A stretch of DNA of 64,000 nt from Spirosoma rhododendri. Lineage in GTDB: Bacteria > Bacteroidota > Bacteroidia > Cytophagales > Spirosomataceae. Positions 44,865-54,173 of the stretch are shown here, piece after piece; the first letter of the stretch is position 1, and the number at the start of each line of letters is the position of its first letter. The stretch covers positions 2,432,501-2,496,500 of the forward strand of contig NZ_CP051677.1 in NCBI RefSeq assembly GCF_012849055.1, read 5' to 3'. A model generated the notes under the pieces. It did not search any database and had not been told where the DNA came from. It worked only from the letters and a program-made list of their open reading frames with translations. A program made the position numbers and the translations under genes.

Positions 44865-44934
44865 AGTACTGCAAGCCTATCCGACTGATTGCGGTTCAGG
44901 CCGGAAAATGATAAGTTTACAAAAAAGGTGCGAT

Positions 44935-45399
44935 ATGGAAGCGGTCGTTGAGTTACCAGATTATGAAGCCGAACGCGGTAAGCCCATACCCAGTAAAAAT
45001 CACGCAATTATCCAGAGTAACTTACTGGTTGAGCTAACCCTGAATTACCGGGGAACGTATCAGTTTCTATCTGAAATCAGTTTAGAAAACCCACGCGCCG
45101 TACCCGACGTGGCTATATTTTCGCCTATGCCGTATGACCCGCTGCACGACGAGGTCAGACTGAATCAGATACCGCTTGGCGTCATCGAAATCATGTCGCC
45201 CTCCCAAACTCAGGACGAACTGATCGACAAGGCAGAGGCTTACTTTCAGGCAGGCGTACAATCGTACTGGCTGGTAAATCCCGTCTTTCGGATTGTACAC
45301 ATCCTGCACAGCCGCGACGAATACACAAACGTAACCGAAGGAACGCTCACGGACAGTCGATTGAATATCTCGCTGCCACTTGCCAACCTATTCCAGTAG
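44935..45399 (+). CDS. Uma2 family (DUF820) restriction-endonuclease-fold protein
   Basis: A 154-residue PD-(D/E)xK-fold protein of the Uma2/DUF820 group, whose roles are mostly unknown. Seen: RAVPDVAIFSP (Asp), LGVIEIMSPSQ (Glu) and ELIDKAEAYFQAGVQSYWLVNP (Lys region), in the family order. Somewhat shorter than most members (about 185). An upstream in-frame ATG at 44908 is possible. It faces the next nuclease gene end to end. Confidence 0.85.
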   Translation: MEAVVELPDYEAERGKPIPSKNHAIIQSNLLVELTLNYRGTYQFLSEISLENPRAVPDVAIFSPMPYDPLHDEVRLNQIPLGVIEIMSPSQTQDELIDKAEAYFQAGVQSYWLVNPVFRIVHILHSRDEYTNVTEGTLTDSRLNISLPLANLFQ

Positions 45400-45404
45400 C
45401 CGAT

Positions 45405-46010
45405 TTACCGGCGTCGGGCGTCGGGATTGTCGCCGGGCGTGACGAAGATTTTTTTGTCGGTAATCAGGGCACGGTGTTCGTCTAAGAACGCTTTGAACTG
45501 CCGGATTTCTTCGATCTGCCTGTCAATTGGGTGCGTCAGGCTGTAGCTTTCGACGTAAACGTCGGTAAAATCCGTAATCACGTATTCCATCAGCTTGATG
45601 CCTTTACGCTTCAGCGCGTGCAGGTACAGGTTTTGATGGTTGTGCGCGAAGCGGCCCGGCTGGTAACTGCCTGTTGTTTTTAAATCCACCGCCTTGAACG
45701 TACCGATCAGGTCGACATACCCGTAAAACAGCACATCCTCAACTTCCCACTGACAATACACCTGCGTATCGACGATGGGGCGGGGGAGGAGTTTTCTGAC
45801 GCGCTTGACGATGTCGGCGTCGAAGCGGTCTTCGTCGGTGCCTTTGACGATGGCTTCTTCAAACGACGTACCGCGTTCCTGCGCGGCCGTAGTCGGTGTC
45901 GGCACCCGGTTGATACTGTCGATAAGTTGCTGAACGGACAGGTTGCCGCCCTGCATATAACGCGAAAAGGTGTTGAGCAGCGATGGGTAAAAACGGTACT
46001 GAATCGGCAT
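45405..46010 (-). CDS. PD-(D/E)xK nuclease superfamily protein
   Basis: A 201-residue RecB-like nuclease-fold protein. Seen: GTSFEEAIVKG (Glu), FYGYVDLIGTF (Asp) and AVDLKTTG (Asp-x-Lys), then HNHQNLYLHALKRKG (YLxL-like; C-terminal Gln motif). ATG at 46010 is chosen because the longer frame lies antisense to the DMT gene. Partner and substrate unknown. Confidence 0.85.
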   Translation of the reverse strand: MPIQYRFYPSLLNTFSRYMQGGNLSVQQLIDSINRVPTPTTAAQERGTSFEEAIVKGTDEDRFDADIVKRVRKLLPRPIVDTQVYCQWEVEDVLFYGYVDLIGTFKAVDLKTTGSYQPGRFAHNHQNLYLHALKRKGIKLMEYVITDFTDVYVESYSLTHPIDRQIEEIRQFKAFLDEHRALITDKKIFVTPGDNPDARRR

Positions 46011-46057
46011 GGTAGCGTCGGAAAGGGAGCGTAGAAACCGAACGCGAAACCACCGGA

Positions 46058-46501
46058 TTAGTTTCTCACCACCAACAAAACGCCCCCCACGATCAGTAGC
46101 AGACCCAGCAGTCGCCAGGCGTTGGCGGGGTGCTGCGCGAAGCCCAGCAGGCCGTAATGATCGAGTACGACAGCTGCCAGCAACTGCCCCGCCACGCTCA
46201 GGCTGACAAGGTTGGCCGTACCGATGCGCGGCACACTGATAATAACCGTCGTGACGTACACCGCCCCGATGAGGCCGCCTGTCCATTTCCACCAGCTTAC
46301 CTGCCGGATGGTGTCGAGCGCCGGAAGGGGAACCCGCATGAACAGCAGCGCGATGGCTAATGACAAAAAGCCGCTGCCGAACGAAACGGCAGCGGCCAGT
46401 ACTGGGTTACCCAGCGTTTGTCGCAGATTGGCATTGACGCCCGCCTGAATGGAAATGGCTACGCCCGTCAGGAAAGCCAGCAGAATGAAAACGTAGTTCA
46501 T
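46058..46501 (-). CDS. DMT superfamily (YdcZ/DUF606-type) membrane protein
   Basis: A 147-residue protein with five TM segments from MNYVFILLAFLTGVAISIQAG to LLGLLLIVGGVLLVV, matching the DUF606 half-size DMT members, which are thought to dimerise into a transporter. Seen: GVNANLRQTLGNP, WKWTGGLIGAVYVTTVI and GTANLVSLSVAGQLLAAVVLDH. Substrate unknown. It lies just downstream of uxaB, 29 bp apart on the same strand, so it may be co-transcribed. Confidence 0.82.
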   Translation of the reverse strand: MNYVFILLAFLTGVAISIQAGVNANLRQTLGNPVLAAAVSFGSGFLSLAIALLFMRVPLPALDTIRQVSWWKWTGGLIGAVYVTTVIISVPRIGTANLVSLSVAGQLLAAVVLDHYGLLGFAQHPANAWRLLGLLLIVGGVLLVVRN

Positions 46502-46530
46502 GCCCGCAAAGGTAAGCAGGCTCGCCGGGA

Positions 46531-48054
46531 CTAGGCCGCGCCCATGTGCTTTTCCAGCGTCGATTCAACGCCGTTGGTCAGCATAGCGTGCAGGTCGTTG
46601 GCCACAGCTTCGCAAAAACCCGGTAGTGCGTTCAGATCGGCCTGCCAGAGCTTGGCGTCCGACAGTACACTTTTGACGAAGGTCTGAACGGATGTCAGCG
46701 ACTTGTCTTTCACCGTCTGCCAGTCACCGTAGAAATAACCGGCTTTGTCGTCGCGGACGGGGTAGGTTAATACACCCCCGCCCGGTACGCTGATTTCGCC
46801 CATAAACTGCCCGTTTTCTTCGCGCACGGCCCGCATAAACAGCAGGTAAGCCGCAAAGCCAAACGCCATCCGCTTCGGTACGCCCTTGCCCTGCTCGTAA
46901 TAGCGTTGTAGTGTCGCGACGTTACGGGCCTGCATCTTGGCCGTTTCCTGCATCGAAATATTTAGCAGCAAATGGTCGAGGTAGGGGTTGCGGAAGCGGT
47001 CGAGAACGTCGTTGGCGAATGATTTAATGGCGGCTGCGTCCATCCCCGGCTCGTCGTAATGCGGCACCGTCGGCACGATTTCATCCAGCATCAGCGACTC
47101 GATAAACCGGCTCATCAGCGGGTGCTTCATCTCGTCGGCGACGGTTTCCAGCCCCAGCAGATAGCCCAGCGGCATGGTCAGCGTGTGGGTGCCGTTCAGT
47201 ACGCGCAGCTTGCGTTCCTTGTAAAAATTGATGTCTTCGTCGATGATGATCTCCGGCGTATCGGCGAAGGGCAGCATTTCCTTCACCCGGTCGTCGCCCT
47301 CGATAGCCCAGAGGTGATACGGCTCCGTAAACGTCAGCAAATCGTCGGTGTAGCCTACTTCGGCCTGCAACTCCTGCCGGGCTTCGTCGGTGGGGCGCGT
47401 CACGATTCGGTCGACCAGCGAATTGCAGAAGCGAACGTGGAATTTGAGCCATTTGGTAAACAGCTTACCCAGTTCGTTGTAGGCCGTCAGTCGCTCGACA
47501 GCGTCGCGCAGTTTCAGGCCATTATCCGTCACCAGTTCGGTCGGAATCACGATCATGCCCTTTGCTTTCGAGCCACCCACGCTGCGGAAACGTTCGTACA
47601 GAAAAGCCGTCAGCTTAGCCGGAAACGACATGGGCGGTTTCTGGAAAATGCTTTCCTCCACATAGTCCAGCCCGACTTCGGTGGTGTTGGAGATGATGAT
47701 TTGCAGGTGCGGATTGCGGGCCAGCATCAGAATCTCGTTCCACTGCGTCTGTGCCGCCATGACCCGGCTCACGGCCGATACCACCGTATTCGTTTCAATG
47801 GCTTTACCCTGCTGAATTCCCCGCACCGCCACCGTGTACAGATTGTCCTGACTGGTAAACTCGTCGGTCTGCCCATCCGTCGACTTGACGATGACGATAG
47901 ACCCGTCGAAGCTGCCGCGCTCGTTGGCTTTCTGAATGAAATAATCGGGCAGGCCGCGCAGCAGCACACCCGTGCCAAATTGCAGCACTTTTTCGGGCCG
48001 CTTCGGGGCGGGGTGAACGGTTCTGTTCAGCGGGGGCATGGTATCGGTAAGCAT
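46531..48054 (-). CDS. uxaB: Tagaturonate reductase (mannitol dehydrogenase family)
   Basis: NADH-dependent reduction of tagaturonate to altronate in galacturonate catabolism. 507 residues, close to the family (480-500). Seen: N-terminal Rossmann QFGTGVLLRG, FDGSIVIVKSTDG, ISNTTEVG, MIVIPTELVTDNG, and ERKLRVLNGTHTLTM, the latter including the conserved catalytic Lys/Asn/His stretch. UxuB (fructuronate reductase) is closely related; the text fits UxaB better but the two need phylogeny. Followed downstream by the DMT gene and preceded by a hairpin and kdgA. Confidence 0.88.
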   Translation of the reverse strand: MLTDTMPPLNRTVHPAPKRPEKVLQFGTGVLLRGLPDYFIQKANERGSFDGSIVIVKSTDGQTDEFTSQDNLYTVAVRGIQQGKAIETNTVVSAVSRVMAAQTQWNEILMLARNPHLQIIISNTTEVGLDYVEESIFQKPPMSFPAKLTAFLYERFRSVGGSKAKGMIVIPTELVTDNGLKLRDAVERLTAYNELGKLFTKWLKFHVRFCNSLVDRIVTRPTDEARQELQAEVGYTDDLLTFTEPYHLWAIEGDDRVKEMLPFADTPEIIIDEDINFYKERKLRVLNGTHTLTMPLGYLLGLETVADEMKHPLMSRFIESLMLDEIVPTVPHYDEPGMDAAAIKSFANDVLDRFRNPYLDHLLLNISMQETAKMQARNVATLQRYYEQGKGVPKRMAFGFAAYLLFMRAVREENGQFMGEISVPGGGVLTYPVRDDKAGYFYGDWQTVKDKSLTSVQTFVKSVLSDAKLWQADLNALPGFCEAVANDLHAMLTNGVESTLEKHMGAA

Positions 48055-48064
48055 GGGCTGGAAA

Positions 48065-48150
48065 GCGGTTTACAGTATTCGGTTTACAGTTTACTGTTGC
48101 CAGAGTCGGCATCGGATAACCCTAAACCTTGACCGTCAAACCTTAAACTA
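48065..48150. repeat. Heptamer-family hairpin (imperfect)
   Basis: Left-arm units TTTACAG, TATTCGG, TTTACAG and TTTACTG; the right arm has CCTAAACCTTGACC and CCTTAAAC. It fills the junction between kdgA stop and uxaB start. Confidence 0.65.
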
Positions 48151-48152
48151 GA

Positions 48153-48815
48153 TTACAAGTCAGCAATAATACGAACTACGTCGCGAACGGTGGTTTCAAT
48201 TTTATCGAATGCACGGTTTGCCAGCACATCCTTCGGGAAAAGCTGCGAACCCATCCCGACGGCAACGACGCCCGCCCCGAACCAGCGCGACAGGCTCTCG
48301 CGGTTCGGCTCGACGCCCCCCGTCACCATCGCACTCGCAAACGGCATCGGGCCGCTCAGGCTTTTGACGAAATTCGGCCCCACCACATCGCCGGGAAAAA
48401 TCTTGACGACTTCGACGCCCCACTCGTGGGCGGTGGCAATTTCGCTCAGCGTCGCGCAACCGGGTAGGTAGGCAATCTTCCGCCGGTTGCACAGCCGGGC
48501 GATCTCTTCGTTGAAGTTCGGACCAACGATGAAGTCGGCACCCAGTTGCAGGTACAGCGCGGCCGTAGGCGCGTCGAGCAGCGTACCGGCTCCCAGCACC
48601 ATATCGGGGTAGTCGCGGGCGCAGCGTTTGCTCAGTTCGGCGAACCGTTCGTGGGCAAAATCGCCCCGGTTGGTGAACTCGAACGCGCGAACGCCCGCCC
48701 GGTAGCAGGCATCCAGCACCCCCTCGCACACGTCGGTATCGGGGTGGTAAAAAACAGGCACCAGCGGCACCCGCCGGATGGTATGATAAACAGTAAGACG
48801 CGGTATGCGGGACAT
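48153..48815 (-). CDS. kdgA: KDPG/KHG aldolase (2-dehydro-3-deoxyphosphogluconate aldolase)
   Basis: Cleaves KDPG to pyruvate and glyceraldehyde 3-phosphate. 220 residues. Seen: VRAFEFTNRGDFA (conserved Glu region), LGAGTLLDAPTA, FIVGPNFNEEI, LPGCATLSEI, VVKIFPGD (Schiff-base Lys) and GPMPFASAMVTGGVEPNRESLSRWFGAGV. It receives KDPG from the neighbouring kinase. Same strand as kdgK and uxaB. Confidence 0.95.
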   Translation of the reverse strand: MSRIPRLTVYHTIRRVPLVPVFYHPDTDVCEGVLDACYRAGVRAFEFTNRGDFAHERFAELSKRCARDYPDMVLGAGTLLDAPTAALYLQLGADFIVGPNFNEEIARLCNRRKIAYLPGCATLSEIATAHEWGVEVVKIFPGDVVGPNFVKSLSGPMPFASAMVTGGVEPNRESLSRWFGAGVVAVGMGSQLFPKDVLANRAFDKIETTVRDVVRIIADL

Positions 48816-48821
48816 GGGTCT

Positions 48822-48915
48822 GGTTTAAAGTTTGTGGTTTAAGGTTTAATGTTTGTCTGTTATGGCCTAGCGGTCGGCTGAGCAACCTTAAACCTTGAAC
48901 CACAAACCTCAAACC
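48822..48915. repeat. Heptamer-family hairpin, 32-bp near-perfect arms
   Basis: Left arm 48822-48853 (TTTAAAG, TTTGTGG, TTTAAGG, TTTAATG) and right arm 48884-48915 with about four mismatches. Between the kdgK stop and kdgA start. Confidence 0.85.
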
Positions 48916-48921
48916 AGCGAT

Positions 48922-49917
48922 TCACCGCTTCAACTTGCCGGAGCTGTCGCCCTGTTCGAGGGTTTCGACTTCGGCGACGGTGGCGAGGTTGACGTCGCCA
49001 GTGATCGTATGTTTCAGGGCCGACGCGGCAGAGCCGAACTCCACGGCCCGCTGCGGGTCGTTGAACATCAGCAGGCCATAGATCAGCCCGGCCATGTACG
49101 CGTCGCCCGTGCCAATGCGATCGATGATCGGCTGCACGTCGTAAATCCGCGATTTGTAAACCGTCGTGCCGTCGAACAGCTTGGCCGACAGTTGGTTGTG
49201 CGACGCGCTGATTGAGTTGCGTTTAGTGTCGGTGATGTAGCGCAGGGTTGGGAAGCGTTCCATCATGGCCCGGCCGGCCTCCTGAAAGGTGCTGCCCACC
49301 ACGCCGTAGATTTCCGAGAACAGGGCTTTGCCGCCCAGCACCAGCGTACATCCTTCGGTCAGGGCGGGCATGATCTGCTGCGGGGTTTTGCCGTACTGCC
49401 ACAAATTGCTGCGGTACACGATGTCGCCCGACACCGGAACACCCAGTCGGTTGGCCGTTTGAATTCCGGCCAGCAGACAGTCGGCGGCACCCTGCGACAG
49501 CGCGGGGGTGATGCCCGTCCAGTGAAACCAGTCGGCCCCGTCGAGCACCGCGTCCCAGTCGACGTCGGTGGGTTGGATTCGGGTGAAGGCCGAGTTCACC
49601 CGGTCGTAGATGATCTGACTGGCGCGGCTACCGGCTCCCGTTTCGAGAAAATACAGGCCCATGCGCCCATCGCCGTACTGCACGTGCTGCGTATCGACGT
49701 GGTGGCGTTGCAGATATCCTGCTGCTGACCGCCCCAGTCCGTTGTCGGGGAAGCGCGTGACATGCTGCGCCCGCAACCCAAACTGCGCCAGCGACACGGC
49801 CACGTTGGCTTCGGTACCGCCGAAATGCATCGTCAGCGTATCGGTCTGGGCAAAGCGACCCACGCCGGGCGGACTCAGCCGCAGCATCACCTCGCCAAAT
49901 GTTACAATTTTCTTCAT
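48922..49917 (-). CDS. kdgK: 2-keto-3-deoxygluconate kinase (PfkB family)
   Basis: Phosphorylates KDG to KDPG. 331 residues of the ribokinase fold. Seen: FGEVMLRLSPPG at the start, FGGTEANVAVSLAQFG (substrate-binding GG), and RIGTGDAYMAGLIYG (anion hole and catalytic Asp). It is in series with kdgA. Confidence 0.94.
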   Translation of the reverse strand: MKKIVTFGEVMLRLSPPGVGRFAQTDTLTMHFGGTEANVAVSLAQFGLRAQHVTRFPDNGLGRSAAGYLQRHHVDTQHVQYGDGRMGLYFLETGAGSRASQIIYDRVNSAFTRIQPTDVDWDAVLDGADWFHWTGITPALSQGAADCLLAGIQTANRLGVPVSGDIVYRSNLWQYGKTPQQIMPALTEGCTLVLGGKALFSEIYGVVGSTFQEAGRAMMERFPTLRYITDTKRNSISASHNQLSAKLFDGTTVYKSRIYDVQPIIDRIGTGDAYMAGLIYGLLMFNDPQRAVEFGSAASALKHTITGDVNLATVAEVETLEQGDSSGKLKR

Positions 49918-49933
49918 GGTAGGAGTGGGACCT

Positions 49934-50024
49934 CTGGTTTAACGTTTGTGGTTTAATGTTTAAGGTCATTTACTCAACCTTAAACATTAAACCGCCCGGC
50001 GGCCCGGCACAAACGTTAAACCAG
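49934..50024. repeat. Heptamer-family hairpin carrying the same 15-bp GC-rich insert
   Basis: Left arm 49934-49966 (TTTAACG, TTTGTGG, TTTAATG, TTTAAGG) and right arm 49974-50024. The right arm is the exact complement apart from GCCCGGCGGCCCGGC at 49994-50008. Between the exuT stop and kdgK start. Confidence 0.88.
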
Positions 50025-50030
50025 GGCACC

Positions 50031-51371
50031 CTATACAAACTCATTCGTCAGTTCTTCCGCCCGGACGGGTTCCATACGGGGGAGAACGAGGTGGATAATA
50101 ACCAGCGCAATCAGGTAGGCGCAGCTGGCAATGATAAACATCGGTACGTAGCCGAAGCTGGTGATGATACGCCCGGCCAGCAACGCCAGCAGAATGCCGC
50201 CTACTGCCCCAAACATACCACCGATTCCCGTTACAGACGCTACCACGTTACGAGGAAACAGATCCGACGCGAAGGTGTACATATTGGCCGACCAGCCCTG
50301 ATGGGCCGCCGTTGCCAGCGCAATCAGGGCGATAGCGACCGTCAGGCTGCTCGTCTGGGCGGCAAAGAAAATCGGGACAACGCAGAGCGCGCAGATCAGC
50401 ATCGTGGTTTTGCGGGCGCGGTTGGCTGTCCAGCCCATGTTCATAAACTGAGTCGTCAGCCAGCCGAAAAAGATACTGCCCGCGTCCGAAACGACGTAGA
50501 TGATGAGGAACGGGATGCCGAAACTTTTCAGGTCCAGCTTCTGGTCGAGGGCGTCGTTGGAGTTGAAAAAATCGGGGAGCCACGTCATGTAAAACCACCA
50601 GATTGGGTCGGCCATGAACTTGCCCACGGCAAAGGCCCACGTTTGTTTGTAGCCCAGCAGCTTGCCCCACGATACTTTCAGCGGCACAATAGTTTCTTCG
50701 TCGCTGCGGATATACGCCAGTTCGTCGGCCGAGAGTTTCGGGTTTTGTTCGGGCTTGCTGTAGGTAAACCACCAGAACGCCAGCAGCCCGAAGCCCAGAA
50801 CACCCGTCACGAGAAACGAACTGCGCCAGCCGAAATGCAGAATCAGGTAGGGAACGGCGAGTGCCGTCAGGATAATGCCGACGTTGGCCCCCGCGTTGAA
50901 CAGGCCGTTGGCAAACGAGCGTTCGCGCCGGGGAAACCACTCGGCAACCGTCTTGATGGATGAGGGAAAGTTGGCCGACTCGCCCAGCCCCAGCAGTGCC
51001 CGTGCCCAGCGCAGCCCCGCCATGTTGCTCACGAAGGCCGTCAGCGCAGCCGCAATGCTCCAGACGATGATACCCAGCGAAAAGCCACGTTTGGTGCCGA
51101 TCCGGTCGATTAGCCAGCCAACCAGCAGAAAGCCAATGGCATAGGCAAATTTGAACGCTGCGTCGACGTCGCTGTAGAGTACTTTGAAGCGGTCGGTGGC
51201 CTCCTTGGTCAGCACGGCGTCGGGGGCCATGTCGAGCATTTCCTTGCGGAAAACCTCATCGGTCATCGTAAAGGAAAGCACCTGCCGGTCGACATAGTTG
51301 ATGGTTGTCGCGAGAAAGAGCAGGGCGACAATTCGCCAGCGGAAGCGGCCGGTGGTGGTAGGTGTCTGCAA
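50031..51371 (-). CDS. exuT: MFS hexuronate transporter (ExuT-like)
   Basis: A 446-residue anion:cation symporter-type MFS permease, expected to import glucuronate/galacturonate. Seen: FRWRIVALLFLATTINYVDRQVLSF (typical start), IGTKRGFSLGIIVWSIAAALTAF (A-motif region), FPSSIKTVAEWFPRRERSFANGLFNAGANVG, and WWFYMTWLPDFFN. It is the first of the leftward string exuT-kdgK-kdgA-uxaB and is divergent from uxuA; the 126-bp gap probably holds both promoters. Confidence 0.92.
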   Translation of the reverse strand: MQTPTTTGRFRWRIVALLFLATTINYVDRQVLSFTMTDEVFRKEMLDMAPDAVLTKEATDRFKVLYSDVDAAFKFAYAIGFLLVGWLIDRIGTKRGFSLGIIVWSIAAALTAFVSNMAGLRWARALLGLGESANFPSSIKTVAEWFPRRERSFANGLFNAGANVGIILTALAVPYLILHFGWRSSFLVTGVLGFGLLAFWWFTYSKPEQNPKLSADELAYIRSDEETIVPLKVSWGKLLGYKQTWAFAVGKFMADPIWWFYMTWLPDFFNSNDALDQKLDLKSFGIPFLIIYVVSDAGSIFFGWLTTQFMNMGWTANRARKTTMLICALCVVPIFFAAQTSSLTVAIALIALATAAHQGWSANMYTFASDLFPRNVVASVTGIGGMFGAVGGILLALLAGRIITSFGYVPMFIIASCAYLIALVIIHLVLPRMEPVRAEELTNEFV

Positions 51372-51497
51372 AATAATCGGGGCTAATTGGGGAGAAAAGC
51401 GAATACACTGCTTTTTTTACCTACCAATAAGTCGCAGGAACTACGCATCATACGTCAGGCCCGGCTTGTTCCAACCCGTTTACCGTACAGATTCGCT

Positions 51498-52679
51498 ATG
51501 CTTGAACAAACCTGGCGCTGGTTTGGCCCGAATGACCCCGTTTCGCTCGCCGATGTCCGGCAGGCCGGTGCCACCGGTATCGTCACGGCCCTGCACCATA
51601 TCAAAAACGGCCTGGTCTGGCCCGTCGACGAAATACGTACCCGCAAACAACTCATCGAACAGGCCGGGCTACGCTGGTCTGTGGTGGAGAGTATTCCAGT
51701 ACACGAAGGCATCAAAACGCGCTCCGGCGACTTTAAAACCTACATCGACAACTACAAAGAGTCGATTGTCAACCTCGCCGAAGCAGGCATCGACACAGTC
51801 TGCTACAATTTCATGCCGGTCCTCGACTGGACCCGTACCGACCTCGACTACACCATGCCCGATGGCAGCACTGGCCTCCGTTTCGACGCGACCGAGTTTG
51901 CCGCCTTTGAACTGTATATTCTGCAACGTCCCGGTGCCGAGTATTTTTATTCGACCGAACAGCAGGACCGCGCCCGCACCCGGCTCAACGCCATGACCGA
52001 AGCGCAGGTAAAACGGCTCATCCGCACGATCATCGCGGGTTTGCCCGGCTCCGAAGAAAGCTACACCGTTGAGCAGTTCCGCGATGCCTTGGGTACCTAC
52101 GCCGACGTGGGCGACCATGAACTGCGGCAGAACCTGTACGCGTTCCTGCGCGAGATTGTGCCCGTTGCCGAGTCGGTTGGTGTCCGGCTGGCGATTCACC
52201 CCGACGATCCACCGTACCCGATTCTGGGTTTGCCGCGCGTGGTCAGCACTGAAGCCGACGCGCGGGCGTTGCTGGCTGCGGCCGATTCACCCGCCAACGG
52301 GCTATGTTTCTGCACTGGTTCCTACGGCGTCCGGCCCGACAATGATCTGGCGGGAATGGCAACGCGGCTGGGCAACCGTATTCATTTCGTTCACCTGCGC
52401 AGTACCGAACGCTTCGCCGACGGCAGTTTTCAGGAAGCCAACCACCTCGAAGGCGACGTGCCGATGGCCGCTGTGATGCGGGCGTTGCTCACCGAACAAG
52501 CCCGCCGACAGGCCGAAGGCCGCGCTGACTACCAAATGCCGCTGCGCCCTGACCACGGCCACCGGATGCTCGACGACCTGACCTCCGGCAAGCGCACTAA
52601 CCCCGGCTACACGGCCATCGGGCGACTGCGCGGCCTGGCCGAACTGCGCGGGCTAATGGTCGGCCTAAGCCATAGTTGA
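51498..52679 (+). CDS. uxuA: Mannonate dehydratase
   Basis: Dehydrates D-mannonate to KDG in glucuronate catabolism. 393 residues. Seen: [92 protein letters not shown] and [14 protein letters not shown]. The ATG at 51498 is chosen because the upstream extension lies in the divergent promoter region. Its product feeds kdgK. Confidence 0.96.
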   Translation: MLEQTWRWFGPNDPVSLADVRQAGATGIVTALHHIKNGLVWPVDEIRTRKQLIEQAGLRWSVVESIPVHEGIKTRSGDFKTYIDNYKESIVNLAEAGIDTVCYNFMPVLDWTRTDLDYTMPDGSTGLRFDATEFAAFELYILQRPGAEYFYSTEQQDRARTRLNAMTEAQVKRLIRTIIAGLPGSEESYTVEQFRDALGTYADVGDHELRQNLYAFLREIVPVAESVGVRLAIHPDDPPYPILGLPRVVSTEADARALLAAADSPANGLCFCTGSYGVRPDNDLAGMATRLGNRIHFVHLRSTERFADGSFQEANHLEGDVPMAAVMRALLTEQARRQAEGRADYQMPLRPDHGHRMLDDLTSGKRTNPGYTAIGRLRGLAELRGLMVGLSHS

Positions 52680-52693
52680 TAAAATTTTCAGCA

Positions 52694-52715
52694 AGCCGGG
52701 AGAAATACCCCGGCT
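52694..52715 (+). terminator. Terminator-like hairpin between uxuA and uxaC
   Basis: AGCCGGG and CCCGGCT form a 7-bp stem, followed by TCTTTCTTTT, 16 bp before the uxaC ATG. It may cause partial termination. Confidence 0.55.
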
Positions 52716-52730
52716 CTTTCTTTTGCCCCT

Positions 52731-54158
52731 ATGAACACCCTGACGCTATCACCCACGTTCCTGTCCGACGACTTCCTCCTGCAAACCGACACGGCCCGGC
52801 GGCTCTACCACGACTACGCCCGGTCGATGCCGATTATCGACTACCATTGCCACCTGCCGCCCGATCAGATTGCCGCCGACCGGCAGTTCGATACGATAAC
52901 GCAGCTCTGGCTTCACGGCGACCATTATAAATGGCGGGCTATGCGGGCCAACGGCGTGGATGAACGCTACTGCACCGGCGACGCGAGCGACTGGGAGAAG
53001 TTCCAGAAATGGGCCGAAACGGTGCCGTACACGATGCGAAACCCACTTTACCACTGGACGCACCTCGAACTCAAAAACCCGTTTGGCATCACCGACGTGC
53101 TCAGCCCGGCAACGGCCCGCGATGTCTACGACCGCTGTAACGAGCAATTACATGATTTTACCACCCGCCGACTGCTCCAGCATTTTGACGTCCGCACCGT
53201 CTGCACCACCGATGACCCGCTCGATAGTCTGGAGCATCACCGAGCCATTGCTGCCGACGGTTTTGGCGTGAAAATTCTGCCCACCTTCCGGCCCGATAAG
53301 GCGATGGCCGCTGAAGACCCGGCCGCGTTTCGGGCGTACGTAAAACGGACGGGGGAAGTGACCAACCGCGAGATTCACTCACTGTCCGACTACATCGACG
53401 CGCTGAAAGCCCGGCACGATTACTTTGCCGAAATGGGCTGCCGACTGTCGGATCACGGGCTGGAAATGATCTATGCCGAACCGTACACCGAGTCGGAGAT
53501 TCGCGCCATTTTCAACAGCCTGCTGCCCGATTACGACAACGCGCTGGCTGATCTCAGCCCGGCCGATATTGCCAAATTCAAGTCGTTCATGCTGGTGCAG
53601 TTTGCCGAGTGGGACCACGAGAAAGGCTGGACACAGCAGTTTCACCTCGGCGCGCTGCGTAACAACAACCGGCGTCGGCTCCGCGACCTCGGCCCCGACA
53701 CGGGCTGGGATTCCATCGGCGATTTCCCGCAGGCGGCTGCCCTGTCGCGCTTCCTCGGTGGGCTGGACGACCGCAACAAACTGGCGAAAACGATTATCTA
53801 CAACCTCAACCCGGCTGACAACGAAGTGATGGCGACGATGATCGGCAACTTCAACGACGGCTCGGTGCGCGGCAAGGTGCAGTTTGGGTCTGGCTGGTGG
53901 TTTCTCGATCAGAAAGACGGTATGGAGAAACAACTAAACACTCTCTCGAACATGGGCTTGCTCAGTACGTTCGTCGGGATGCTGACCGATTCGCGCAGCT
54001 TCGTTTCCTACAGCCGCCACGAATATTTCCGTCGGATTCTCTGTAACCTGTTCGGCAACGACGTCGAAAATGGCGAACTGCCCAACGACGTCGATTGGAT
54101 CGGGAATCTCGTGCAGGATATCTGCTATCGCAACGCTGACCAGTATTTCGGTTTTTAA
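52731..54158 (+). CDS. uxaC: Glucuronate/uronate isomerase
   Basis: Converts glucuronate to fructuronate and galacturonate to tagaturonate. 475 residues of the amidohydrolase-fold UxaC family. Seen: MPIIDYHCHLPPDQIAADRQF (metal-site H-x-H), WLHGDHYKWRAMRANG, RTVCTTDDPLDSLEHH, LSDHGLE and LTDSRSFVSYSRHEYFRR. It lies 51 bp after uxuA on the same strand. Confidence 0.96.
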   Translation: MNTLTLSPTFLSDDFLLQTDTARRLYHDYARSMPIIDYHCHLPPDQIAADRQFDTITQLWLHGDHYKWRAMRANGVDERYCTGDASDWEKFQKWAETVPYTMRNPLYHWTHLELKNPFGITDVLSPATARDVYDRCNEQLHDFTTRRLLQHFDVRTVCTTDDPLDSLEHHRAIAADGFGVKILPTFRPDKAMAAEDPAAFRAYVKRTGEVTNREIHSLSDYIDALKARHDYFAEMGCRLSDHGLEMIYAEPYTESEIRAIFNSLLPDYDNALADLSPADIAKFKSFMLVQFAEWDHEKGWTQQFHLGALRNNNRRRLRDLGPDTGWDSIGDFPQAAALSRFLGGLDDRNKLAKTIIYNLNPADNEVMATMIGNFNDGSVRGKVQFGSGWWFLDQKDGMEKQLNTLSNMGLLSTFVGMLTDSRSFVSYSRHEYFRRILCNLFGNDVENGELPNDVDWIGNLVQDICYRNADQYFGF

Positions 54159-54173
54159 ACGAATCAGCTACCT

